The translations under genes and the position numbers were made by a program. DNA of 64,000 nt from Anaerolineae bacterium. GTDB lineage: Bacteria > Chloroflexota > Anaerolineae > Aggregatilineales > Phototrophicaceae. The notes beneath the pieces were generated by a model. It saw nothing but the letters and a program-made list of their open reading frames with translations. It was not told the origin of the DNA and searched no databases. The stretch spans positions 1-64,000 of the forward strand of contig JAGWBD010000014.1 of the NCBI GenBank assembly GCA_021296065.1, given 5' to 3'. Position 1 is the stretch's first letter, and every line of letters starts with the position of its first letter. Positions 18,782-27,349 of the stretch are shown here, in pieces.

Positions 18782-20287
18782 TCACGGCAGCAGAGGCCGG
18801 TAGACGCTGATGGTGACAAAATCGCCGGGACGCGGCAGTTCAGCCAGAGTCTCCAGCCCAGGCGAACGAATGTCCGTCACGGACACCAGGCCGCGCTCTT
18901 CAAAGACCACGAGATAATTCGCCTGTTCCTGGGCCATGGACGTGACGTGGGCGTCCAGCCCCGCGCCACTGCCGGCGGGCGTCATGATGCGCGGGCAGTC
19001 GAGCGCGATGCGCGCCACTTCCGGCAGCGTCCGCAGGTAAAACCCCAGCGTGTCGCACTGGGCGATGGCGCCGGTGACGAACAGGGTGCCCTCGACCTGG
19101 CGTGCTTCCTGCGCCAGTAGCTCCGCCAGTTCAGGAATCATCGTGCCGGCCGAATCCGCCATGACGTATTCGTACCAGTCCTTGCGCGGCAGCGTCAGGT
19201 CGGCCGGTGCGTCCCATGCCGTCCGTATGAAGGGCAGCGCAACAGTCGCCAGCCACAGCGCCAGCGCCAGCCAGGGCAGCGCCGCCAGACTCGCGGCCCG
19301 CAAGCGATCGCGCAGGAGGGTCAGGCCGCCGGCGCAGAGCAGCAGGGCGGGCGGCAGGGCCATCAGCCAGTAGCGCATGGACAGTTGTCCACTGCCACTG
19401 AGGGAAACCGCGAGGAAGGCCAGCAGGCTGGCCAGGGCCGGCAGGGCGCTGCGTCGCGGCCGCGTCAGCAGGGCGAGCAGCATCAGCAGGGCCGCCAGCA
19501 ACAGGGGCAGGGCGCCGTGGTAGACGATCAGGCCCTGCAGCAGGAATGAGCTGTTGACGGGCAGGCGCTGGAGCATGCTGTCGGTTTCGACGGCGGCGCC
19601 GCCGATGCGCCAGGCTGCACCCAGATAGTCGACGTTGCGCAGTCGCAGCAAGGCCAGCAGGGGCAGCCACAGCGCCAGCGCCGTCCCGTAGACCTGGGCC
19701 AGCGTGCGCAGGCGTTCGCGCCAGGACTGTGTGCGTGGCAAAAGACCGACGACCAGCAAGGGCAGGGGCAGCAGGGCGAGGGCCGTCGCCTTGGTCATGA
19801 TGGCCGCGGCCAGCGCCGCGCCCGCCAGCAGGGCCGCGTTGCGCTGCGGACGCCTGAGCGTACGCTCCAGGCCCAGCAGCAACAGGGCCAGTGGAGCCAC
19901 CAGCTGTGCATCCGGCAGGGCCATGCGTTCAAAAAAGAAGGACATGGGCGTCAGGGCCAGCAGCAGCCCGGTCGGCAGGGTCGCCCGAGCGCCGAAGAGC
20001 CGCCGCGCCAGTGCCAGCAGGGCCGCCACTCCTGGCAGGACAAACAGCAGCGTGGCGACACGCAAGAGCCAGGGACTCAGTGGCACAACGAGGGCGGTCC
20101 ACCACGAGCCCAGCAGCTTGCTCTCCCGGCCGAACCACAGCACGTGCCCCTGCGCCGCGGATTCCGCGCGGATCGCCAGCCAGGTCTCGTCGCCGAAGAG
20201 GGGCAGCGCCAGCAGGTTGTGCAGGCGCAGCGCGAAATGCAGCAGCAACAGCGCGACGGCGAGGGCCGGCAAGCCGCTGCGACTCAT
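18782..20287 (-). CDS. GT39-like polytopic membrane glycosyltransferase
   Basis: LPLFGDETWLAIRAESAAQGHVLWFGRESKL near the N-terminus and multiple TM helices, as in PMT/ArnT-like proteins. Confidence 0.7.
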   Translation of the reverse strand: MSRSGLPALAVALLLLHFALRLHNLLALPLFGDETWLAIRAESAAQGHVLWFGRESKLLGSWWTALVVPLSPWLLRVATLLFVLPGVAALLALARRLFGARATLPTGLLLALTPMSFFFERMALPDAQLVAPLALLLLGLERTLRRPQRNAALLAGAALAAAIMTKATALALLPLPLLVVGLLPRTQSWRERLRTLAQVYGTALALWLPLLALLRLRNVDYLGAAWRIGGAAVETDSMLQRLPVNSSFLLQGLIVYHGALPLLLAALLMLLALLTRPRRSALPALASLLAFLAVSLSGSGQLSMRYWLMALPPALLLCAGGLTLLRDRLRAASLAALPWLALALWLATVALPFIRTAWDAPADLTLPRKDWYEYVMADSAGTMIPELAELLAQEARQVEGTLFVTGAIAQCDTLGFYLRTLPEVARIALDCPRIMTPAGSGAGLDAHVTSMAQEQANYLVVFEERGLVSVTDIRSPGLETLAELPRPGDFVTISVYRPLLP

Positions 20288-20664
20288 GCGCCGCTGCCGC
20301 GCCGGCGCAACCAGAGCGCGACGGCCAGCGCGCCGCCGCCGTTGAGCGCCAGGTCCAGCGCCGAGAGGCCGCGATCGGGCACGAAGGTCTGGCCCACTTC
20401 GGTCAGCAGGCCGCAGGCCAGGGCGATCAGCAGCGCGGGCCGAATGGAAGCAAGCGCGCGCCACCAGAGCCAGGTCATCAGGGCGAAGCTGAGGAGATGG
20501 GCCAGGTGCAACAGCAGCAGGGCGAAGGCGTCGTGGTCGCCGGCGGCGGCGGGGCCGATGAGCGGGTCCCTTCCCGGCTGCAGCAGGATGAAGCAGAGCA
20601 GCAGCGTCCAGGCGAGGGCGATGGCCCTGCGTGACGGGACAGGCAGCGGCAGGCGCGACAACAT
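20284..20664 (-). CDS. VanZ-like family protein
   Basis: DPLIGPAAAGDHDAFALLLLHLAHLLSFALMTWLW..GLLTEVGQTFVPDRGLSALDLALNGGG. ATG at 20664, 4-nt overlap with the next gene. Confidence 0.75.
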   Translation of the reverse strand: MLSRLPLPVPSRRAIALAWTLLLCFILLQPGRDPLIGPAAAGDHDAFALLLLHLAHLLSFALMTWLWWRALASIRPALLIALACGLLTEVGQTFVPDRGLSALDLALNGGGALAVALWLRRRGSGA

Positions 20665-20700
20665 GGCGACAACTATACATGCAGAAAATTTCGCACAAGG

Positions 20701-20706
20701 TATAAT
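20701..20706 (+). promoter_or_regulatory. Candidate -10 (TATAAT) for SBP1
   Basis: Exact TATAAT in the divergent vanZ-SBP1 intergenic region; no strong -35 seen. Confidence 0.35.
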
Positions 20707-20750
20707 TGTGAGCGAGGGGATGTAAGGACGAGCGCTGCAGTTGAGAGTGG

Positions 20751-20762
20751 GGGAGGTGCGCC
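20751..20762 (+). promoter_or_regulatory. Conserved SBP leader motif, copy 1 (GGGAGGTGCGCC)
   Basis: 63 nt lie between the motif and the SBP1 ATG; also present in the other three SBP leaders. Confidence 0.6.
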
Positions 20763-20785
20763 GACTGCGGATCAGTAATGTAAGC

Positions 20786-20801
20786 ATTGAAACGCTTCGA
20801 T
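20786..20801. promoter_or_regulatory. LacI-family-type operator candidate ATTGAAACGCTTCGAT
   Basis: Near-palindrome ATYGAARCGYTTCRAT with central CG, 24 nt before the SBP1 ATG. Confidence 0.5.
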
Positions 20802-20825
20802 CGAAAAAAGATATAGGGGTAAGAA

Positions 20826-22214
20826 ATGACTCACAAACTTAGCCGTCGTGACATGTTGAAAGGCACGGCCGCCGGCGCGGCCGGCCTGGTGGCGGGCCTG
20901 ACACCAACCATGGCGCCCGCGCAGGACACGGTGACGCTGCATTTTCATCAGAGCATCGAGCGCTGGACGCCAGTGGTTGAGAACTTCCAGGAGCTGTTCC
21001 CCGGCACCGAGGTCTCATTCATCAACGTCACCGGTATTGACGATGAAGAGGTCGCCAGCAAGACGCTGACGCTGCTGGCCTCCGGGCAGCCGCTGGACGC
21101 GGGCAAGGCCTCGACCGAGGTCACCGTGCTCTACGCCGGCGAGGGCATCGCCGCCCCGCTCACCGAGCGGGTGCTGGATGCCAAGGACGAGCTGGCCGAG
21201 TACTTCTCGGACATGGCGCCGATCCTGCCCGAGACCATGCTGTGGGAAGGCGACCTCTACGAGTTGCCGGATGGTTGCAACGCGCCCAACATGTTCTTCA
21301 ACATGAACATGCTGAACGCGGCGGGCCTGGAAACGCCGCCGGCGGACTGGACCAAGGACGACTTCGTGGAGTATGCGAAGGCCACGACCAACCTCGGTGG
21401 CGAGGAGACCTTCGGCTACGGCTGGCCGATCCGCATCTGGGGCAGCTGGGGCCCCTGGCACTACGTCAATGACACCAACTTCCTGACGGAGGAACGCGCG
21501 CCGGGTGGCGAATGGTTCTGGGAGACTTTCTACGCGGACAACGACGACGTGGGTCACCGCGGCGGCGGCTTCCGCTGGCCCGAGGCCAACGCCAACGACC
21601 CCCTGATGGTCGAGGCGCTGGAATTCGTCATGTCGCTGACGGCCGACGGTTATGCGCCGGGCATCGAACTGGGCGGCGGTCAATCGTTGAGCGGCCTCTT
21701 CCTCTCCGACAAGGTTGCCATGACGCCGGCCGGCGGCTTCTGGGCCGGTGGTCTGTACAACAACGGCATGGAGAAGGGCGAATTCGACGTACAGTACTGG
21801 CCGAAGTGGAAGTCGCAGCGGCACCAGCTGGGCGTCAGCGGCAACTGGCTTTCCAGCGTCACCGACAATGGCGACCGCATGTGGGAACTGCTCAAGTTCT
21901 CCGTCAGGACAGAGCAGATGCTGGCCCTGAAGGACCGCTACCGTCCGGTGATGAGGACCACGCCGGTGCGCCGCTCGATGGTCAAGGCAGAGGCCTACGA
22001 ACTCACGGGCCCGGCCAACTGGCAGGTCTTCTACGACACCATCGACCGGCCGGACACCTACCCGATCCCCTCGCCGCCGGAAGCCGCCGGCATGACCGGT
22101 ATTCACAACCGCGCCGTCGGTCTGGCCATGTCCGGCGAGATGTCGGCGCAGGCCGCGCTGGACCAGGCGCAGGCGGAGCTGGTAGCGCTCTTCGCCCGCA
22201 CGCGCGGCGGATAG
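20826..22214 (+). CDS. ABC transporter extracellular sugar-binding protein (SBP1), Tat-type signal
   Basis: LSRRDMLKGTAAGAAGLVAGL twin-arginine leader; family 1 solute-binding protein architecture; paralogous to the next three genes. Confidence 0.85.
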   Translation: MTHKLSRRDMLKGTAAGAAGLVAGLTPTMAPAQDTVTLHFHQSIERWTPVVENFQELFPGTEVSFINVTGIDDEEVASKTLTLLASGQPLDAGKASTEVTVLYAGEGIAAPLTERVLDAKDELAEYFSDMAPILPETMLWEGDLYELPDGCNAPNMFFNMNMLNAAGLETPPADWTKDDFVEYAKATTNLGGEETFGYGWPIRIWGSWGPWHYVNDTNFLTEERAPGGEWFWETFYADNDDVGHRGGGFRWPEANANDPLMVEALEFVMSLTADGYAPGIELGGGQSLSGLFLSDKVAMTPAGGFWAGGLYNNGMEKGEFDVQYWPKWKSQRHQLGVSGNWLSSVTDNGDRMWELLKFSVRTEQMLALKDRYRPVMRTTPVRRSMVKAEAYELTGPANWQVFYDTIDRPDTYPIPSPPEAAGMTGIHNRAVGLAMSGEMSAQAALDQAQAELVALFARTRGG

Positions 22215-22245
22215 ACGCGGCCGCTTCGGCGGATCCTGCAATTCC

Positions 22246-22269
22246 GGGGGAGCCAGTCATGGCTCCCCC
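22246..22269 (+). terminator. SBP1 3' stem-loop
   Basis: GGGGGAGCC-AGTCAT-GGCTCCCCC followed by TT. Confidence 0.65.
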
Positions 22270-22410
22270 TTCACGTTAAACGGCCTGCAGGCACAGTCTG
22301 TTGTCGGCAGGAGCGGCGCAATCGACGGTCGGAGTCCCGGCAGCGCTGCAGGCAGGTTTGCCCGCTACGGCAGGGTTGGTTAAACTTGCTTCGTGACAAT
22401 GACGCGCAGG

Positions 22411-22422
22411 GGGAGGTGCGCC
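22411..22422 (+). promoter_or_regulatory. Conserved SBP leader motif, copy 2 (GGGAGGTGCGCC)
   Basis: 65 nt upstream of the SBP2 ATG. Confidence 0.6.
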
Positions 22423-22487
22423 ACAGGCAAACAGGACCGTTCCGTATTCGTTGTAGTGCGTCAAAAGAAATAGTTAAGGGGATAGAC

Positions 22488-23876
22488 ATGGACCACAAGA
22501 TTAGTCGTCGAGACATGCTGAAGGGCACGGCCGCCGGCGCGGTCGGGCTGGTGGCAGGCCTGACGCCTGCCATGGCGCCCGCGCAGGATGCCGTGATTCT
22601 ACGCTTTTCGGAAAACGAGGCGCGCTGGACGCCGGTGGTTGAAGCCTTTGCCGAACTGTTCCCCGGCACCGAGGTCGAGTTCCTCAACATTACCGGCATC
22701 GACCATGAGGAAGTCGCCGCCAAGATCCTTTCGCTGCTGGCCTCCGGTCAGCCGCTGGACGCGGGCTACGCCGCGACCGAGGCGACCGTGCTTTACGCTG
22801 GTCAGGGCGTCGCCGCGTCGATGACCGAGCGCGTGATGGATAACGCGGACGAGCTGCAGGAATACTTCTCGGACATGGCGCCGATCCTGCCCGAGACCAT
22901 GCTGTGGGAAGGCGACATTTACGAGTTGCCCGCGCGTTTCAATTCGCCCAACATGTACTTCAACGTGAACCTGCTGGACAAGGCGGGCCTGGAAGTGCCG
23001 GGGCCGGAGTGGACCAGGGATGACTTCGACGAGATGTGCACGGCCCTGACCAACGTCGGTGGCGAGGAGACCTTCGGTTACGCCTGGGTCAACCGCCTCT
23101 GGGGCAGCTGGGGCCCGTGGTACTTCGTCAACGATACCAACTTCCTGACCGAGGAACGCTCGCCCGGCGGTGAATGGTTCTGGGAGACCTTCTATTCGGA
23201 CAACGACAGTGTGTCGTATCGCGGCGGCGGTTTCCGCTGGCCGGAGCCCAACGCCAACCACCCCAATATGGTCGAGGCGCTGGAGTACGTCGTGTCGCTG
23301 ACCGAACAGGGCAAGGCGCCGGGCATTGCGCTGGGCGGTGGTGCCGAGTTGCAGGGCATCTTCGTCGGCGACAAACTGGGCATGACGCCGGCCGGCGGCT
23401 TCTGGGCCGGTGGCCTGATCAACGCCGGCATGGAAAAGGGCATGTTCGACGTGCAGTTCTGGCCGCAGTGGAAATCGCAGCGGCACCAGCTGGGCGTCGG
23501 CGGCCGCTGGATCTTCACCGGCAGCCAGAACCCGGACCGCATGTGGGAACTGCTCAAGTTCTCGATCAGGACCGAGTCGATGCTCATGTTCAAGGACATG
23601 TTCCGTCCCCTGATGCGGACCACGCCGGTGCGTCGTTCGATGGCCAACGCCGAGGCCTACGAGCCCAGCGGACCGGCCAACTGGCATGTCTTCTACGACA
23701 CCGTCGACCGGCCGGACACGGGCCCGATCCCGGCGCCGCCGGAAGCCAACGCCGTCACCAGCGTACACACGCGTTTCACCGGTCTGGCCCTCTCCGGCGA
23801 GCTCTCGCCGCAGGACGCGCTGGACCAGGCGCAGGCGGAACTGGAAGCGCTCTTCGCCCGCACCCGCGGCGGATAG
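22488..23876 (+). CDS. ABC transporter extracellular sugar-binding protein (SBP2)
   Basis: ISRRDMLKGTAAGAVGLVAGL leader; closely paralogous to SBP1. Confidence 0.85.
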   Translation: MDHKISRRDMLKGTAAGAVGLVAGLTPAMAPAQDAVILRFSENEARWTPVVEAFAELFPGTEVEFLNITGIDHEEVAAKILSLLASGQPLDAGYAATEATVLYAGQGVAASMTERVMDNADELQEYFSDMAPILPETMLWEGDIYELPARFNSPNMYFNVNLLDKAGLEVPGPEWTRDDFDEMCTALTNVGGEETFGYAWVNRLWGSWGPWYFVNDTNFLTEERSPGGEWFWETFYSDNDSVSYRGGGFRWPEPNANHPNMVEALEYVVSLTEQGKAPGIALGGGAELQGIFVGDKLGMTPAGGFWAGGLINAGMEKGMFDVQFWPQWKSQRHQLGVGGRWIFTGSQNPDRMWELLKFSIRTESMLMFKDMFRPLMRTTPVRRSMANAEAYEPSGPANWHVFYDTVDRPDTGPIPAPPEANAVTSVHTRFTGLALSGELSPQDALDQAQAELEALFARTRGG

Positions 23877-23908
23877 ACGCGGCCGCTGCGGCGGACCGTG
23901 CAACAACA

Positions 23909-23932
23909 GGGGGAGCCGGTAATGGCTCCCCC
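23909..23932 (+). terminator. SBP2 3' stem-loop
   Basis: GGGGGAGCC-GGTAAT-GGCTCCCCC followed by TT. Confidence 0.65.
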
Positions 23933-23974
23933 TTCACATTAACCGACCAGACCAGTAGATAGCGGGCGAGACTC

Positions 23975-24029
23975 GCGCTGCGGCGATCCTGGCACGCGCG
24001 GGCGAACGCAGCGGGATGCGCGACAGCAT
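23975..24029 (-). pseudogene. vanZ 5'-end relic upstream of SBP3
   Basis: Reverse strand reads MLSRIPLRSPARARIAAA, compared with MLSRLPLPVPSRRAIALA at the start of the vanZ-like gene (20664, - strand). Confidence 0.55.
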
Positions 24030-24104
24030 GCCGGCAACTATACACACAGGAAAGTTGGTACAATATGACGGGGGGGGTACGCTCTGCGGCACAAACAGAC
24101 AGAG

Positions 24105-24116
24105 GGGAGGTGCGTC
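24105..24116 (+). promoter_or_regulatory. Conserved SBP leader motif, copy 3 (GGGAGGTGCGTC)
   Basis: 67 nt upstream of the SBP3 ATG. Confidence 0.6.
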
Positions 24117-24183
24117 GGCAGCAAAGCGGTACGGAAAGTTGTAATTGAATCACGCCGATTAAAAATGGATTTAGAGGTGAGAA

Positions 24184-25557
24184 ATGAATCACAAACTGAG
24201 TCGTCGAGATATGCTGAAGGGCACGGCCGCCGGCGCGGTCGGGCTGGTGGCGGGTCTGACGCCTGCCATGGCGCCTGCGCAGGATGCCATCCAGATCCGC
24301 TGGCATCAGAACGCGGAACGCTGGACGCCGGTCGTCAACAATTACAACGAGATCGCCGATACGCCGGTGGAGATTGAGTTCCTCAACATCACCGGCATCG
24401 ACCACGAGGAAACGGCCTCGAAGATCCTCAATCTGCTGGCCGCCGGTCAGCCGCTGGACGCGGGCAGGGCCGCGACCGAGGCCACGGTGCTTTACGCCGG
24501 CCAGGGCGTCTCCGCGTCGCTCACCGACCGCGTGAAGGATGCCGCCGACGAGTTGGCCGAATACTTCTCGGACATGGCGCCAATCCTGCCCGAGACCATG
24601 CTCTGGGAAGGCGACATCTACCAGCTGCCGGATGGTTGCAACGCGCCCAACATGTACTTCAATCTGAACGTGCTGGAACTGGCGGGCCTGGAAGTGCCGC
24701 CGGCCGACTGGACCAGGGACGACTTCCACGAGTACGCCGTGGCCACCACCAACGCGGGTGGCCAGGAGACCTTCGGCTACGCCTGGACGAACCGTCTCTG
24801 GGGCAGCTGGGGTCCGGTCAACGACAGCAACTTCCTGACCGAGGAGCGCGCGCCGGGCGGTGAGTGGTTCTGGGAGACCTTCTATTCGGACAACGACACG
24901 GTATCGCATCGCGGCGGCGGTTTCCGCTGGCCAGAGCCCAACGCCAACCACCCCAACACGGTCGAGGCGCTGGAGTACGTCGTCTCGCTGACCGCCGACG
25001 GGCTGGCGCCGGGCATTGAGATGGGCGGCGGTTCCTCGCTGCAGGGTCTCTATGTCTCTGACAAACTGGCGATGACGCCCGCGGGCGGTTTCTGGGCCGG
25101 CGGTCTGATCAACGCCGGCATGGAGAAGGGCCACTTCGACGTGCAATTCTGGCCGCAGTGGAAATCGCAGCGGCACCAGCTGGGCGTCGGCGGCAACTGG
25201 ATCTTCACCGGCAGCCCCAACCCCGATGCCATGTGGAACCTGCTCAAGTTCTCCATCAAGCGGGATCAGATGCTCTCACTTAAGGATCGCTACCGGCCCC
25301 TGATGCGGACCACGCCGGTGCGTCGTTCGATGGCCAACGCGGAAGCCTACGAGCCCAGCGGCCCGGCCAACTGGGAGGTCTTCTACGACACGCTGGATCG
25401 CCCGGACACGGGCCCGATCCCGGCGCCGCCGGAAGCCAACGCCGTCACCAACATTCACACCCGTTTCACCGGTCTGGCCGAGATGTCGCCGCAGGATGCC
25501 ATGGACCAGGCGCAGGCGGAGTTGGTCGCGCTCTTCGCCCGCACCCGCGGCGGATAG
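24184..25557 (+). CDS. ABC transporter extracellular sugar-binding protein (SBP3)
   Basis: LSRRDMLKGTAAGAVGLVAGL leader; paralogous to SBP1/2/4. Lacks three residues (WYF) at SWGP[WYF]VND. Confidence 0.85.
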   Translation: MNHKLSRRDMLKGTAAGAVGLVAGLTPAMAPAQDAIQIRWHQNAERWTPVVNNYNEIADTPVEIEFLNITGIDHEETASKILNLLAAGQPLDAGRAATEATVLYAGQGVSASLTDRVKDAADELAEYFSDMAPILPETMLWEGDIYQLPDGCNAPNMYFNLNVLELAGLEVPPADWTRDDFHEYAVATTNAGGQETFGYAWTNRLWGSWGPVNDSNFLTEERAPGGEWFWETFYSDNDTVSHRGGGFRWPEPNANHPNTVEALEYVVSLTADGLAPGIEMGGGSSLQGLYVSDKLAMTPAGGFWAGGLINAGMEKGHFDVQFWPQWKSQRHQLGVGGNWIFTGSPNPDAMWNLLKFSIKRDQMLSLKDRYRPLMRTTPVRRSMANAEAYEPSGPANWEVFYDTLDRPDTGPIPAPPEANAVTNIHTRFTGLAEMSPQDAMDQAQAELVALFARTRGG

Positions 25558-25588
25558 ACGCGGCCGCTACGGCGGATCCTGCAATTCC

Positions 25589-25612
25589 GGGGGAGCCAGT
25601 CATGGCTCCCCC
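25589..25612 (+). terminator. SBP3 3' stem-loop
   Basis: GGGGGAGCC-AGTCAT-GGCTCCCCC, same as SBP1. Confidence 0.65.
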
Positions 25613-25758
25613 TTCACGTTACCGCAACAGCAGGCACATCGCGTCAACAGCAGGGCCATGCCAGGGCCATTCCTGCGCGCCGGGCCGGGCGCCATGGTAT
25701 GGCGATCCTGCAATCGTCCGTCGCGCGGCGCGGTCGGCCCGGTCTGTTGCGTGATAAT

Positions 25759-25787
25759 TTGCGCAACCCGGCGCGGCTTGTTATGCT
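25759..25787 (+). promoter_or_regulatory. Candidate SBP4 promoter
   Basis: TTGCGC - 17 nt - TATGCT. Confidence 0.35.
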
Positions 25788-25814
25788 ACGTGCCGCAATG
25801 ATGAAGTACGTTCA

Positions 25815-25826
25815 GGGAGGTGCGCC
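25815..25826 (+). promoter_or_regulatory. Conserved SBP leader motif, copy 4 (GGGAGGTGCGCC)
   Basis: 71 nt upstream of the SBP4 ATG. Confidence 0.6.
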
Positions 25827-25897
25827 GGACGAAAGCGACGAAACACAGAGGGATTGGACGTATCTGTGTCGACAAGTAAGGTTAAGAAGGAGAGAAA

Positions 25898-27271
25898 ATG
25901 ACTCACAAACTGAGCCGCCGGGACATGCTGAAGGGCACGGCCGCCGGTGCGGTCGGGCTGGTGGCGGGTCTGACGCCTGCCATGGTGCCCGCGCAGGATG
26001 CCATCCAGATCCGCTGGTCGCAGAACGAGGAGCGCTGGACGCCGGTCGTCGACAATTACAACGACATCGCTGATACGCCGCTGGAAATCGAATTTCTCAG
26101 CATCACCGGCATCGACCACGAGGAAGTGGCTTCCAAGATCCTTTCGCTGCTGGCCGCCGGTCAGCCGCTGGACGCGGGCTATGCCGCGACCGAGGCCACG
26201 GTGCTGTATGCTGGTCAGGGCGTCGCCGCGTCGCTCACCGATCGCGTGAAGGACTCCGCCGACGAGTTGGCCGAATACTTTTCGGACATGGCGCCGATTC
26301 TGCCTGAGGTCATGATGTGGGAGGGCGACCTCTACCAGTTGCCCGATGGCTGCAACGCGCCCAACATGTACTTCAACCTGAACGTGCTGGAACTGGCGGG
26401 CCTGGAAGTGCCGGGGCCGGACTGGACCAAGGACGACTTCCACGAGTACGCCGTGGCCACCACCAACGCGGGTGGCCAGGAGACTTTCGGCTACGCCTGG
26501 ACGAACCGTCTCTGGGGCAGCTGGGGCCCGTGGTACTTCGTCAACGACAGCAACTTCCTCACCGAGGAACGCGCGCCGGGTGGCGAATGGCTGTGGGAGA
26601 CCTTCTATGCGGACAACGACACCGTGTCGCATCGCGGCGGCGGCTGGCGCTGGCCGGAGCCCAGTGCCAACCACCCCAACACGGTCGAGGCGCTGGAATA
26701 CGTCACCTCGCTGGTGGCCGATGGCATCAGCCCGGGCATCGAGATGGGCGGCGGTTCCTCGCTGCAGGGCCTCTACGTCACCGACAAGCTGGCCATGACG
26801 CCCGCGGGCGGTTTCTGGGCCGGCGGCCTGATCAACGCCGGCATGGAAAAGGGCACCTTCGACGTGCAGTTCTGGCCGCAGTGGAAATCGCAGCGGCACC
26901 AGCTGGGCGTCGGCGGCAACTGGATCTTCAGCGGCAGCCCCAACCCGGATGCCATGTGGGACCTGCTCAAATTCTCCGTCAAGCGGGACCAGATGCTCAG
27001 CCTCAAGGACCGTTACCGGCCCTTGATGAGGACCACGCCGGTGCGTCGTTCGATGGCCAGCGACGAGTCCTACGAGCCCAGCGGCCCGGCCAACTGGCAT
27101 GTCTTCTACGACACGCTGGATCGTCCGGACACGGGCCCGATCCCGGCGCCGCCGGAAGCCAACGCCGTCACCAACATTCACACCCGTTTCACCGGTCTGG
27201 CCGCGCCGCAGGATGCCATGGACCAGGCGCAGGCGGAACTGGTCACGCTCTTCGCCCGCACGCGCGGGTAA
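25898..27271 (+). CDS. ABC transporter extracellular sugar-binding protein (SBP4)
   Basis: LSRRDMLKGTAAGAVGLVAGL leader; closest by eye to SBP3. Confidence 0.85.
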   Translation: MTHKLSRRDMLKGTAAGAVGLVAGLTPAMVPAQDAIQIRWSQNEERWTPVVDNYNDIADTPLEIEFLSITGIDHEEVASKILSLLAAGQPLDAGYAATEATVLYAGQGVAASLTDRVKDSADELAEYFSDMAPILPEVMMWEGDLYQLPDGCNAPNMYFNLNVLELAGLEVPGPDWTKDDFHEYAVATTNAGGQETFGYAWTNRLWGSWGPWYFVNDSNFLTEERAPGGEWLWETFYADNDTVSHRGGGWRWPEPSANHPNTVEALEYVTSLVADGISPGIEMGGGSSLQGLYVTDKLAMTPAGGFWAGGLINAGMEKGTFDVQFWPQWKSQRHQLGVGGNWIFSGSPNPDAMWDLLKFSVKRDQMLSLKDRYRPLMRTTPVRRSMASDESYEPSGPANWHVFYDTLDRPDTGPIPAPPEANAVTNIHTRFTGLAAPQDAMDQAQAELVTLFARTRG

Positions 27272-27303
27272 GCCCGGCCGCTGCAGCGGCCCACGCACTT
27301 TCA

Positions 27304-27327
27304 GGGGGAGTCGAGGACGGCTCCCCC
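27304..27327 (+). terminator. SBP4-permease intergenic stem-loop (attenuator-like)
   Basis: GGGGGAGTCGAGGACGGCTCCCCC, then TCAATAG, 22 nt before the permease ATG. Confidence 0.55.
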
Positions 27328-27349
27328 TCAATAGCAAAAGGACTTCTTT

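Noticed and set aside
22386-22488. N-terminal extension of SBP2 in the ORF track (MLRDNDAQGEV..)
   Set aside because: The Tat leader begins at MDHKISRRDM (22488), as in the paralogs. The upstream in-frame codons are leader sequence.
20826-27271. SBP array considered as a mobile element or composite transposon
   Set aside because: No transposase, terminal inverted repeats or target-site duplications were seen. Duplicated units include host vanZ sequence, which fits segmental duplication.
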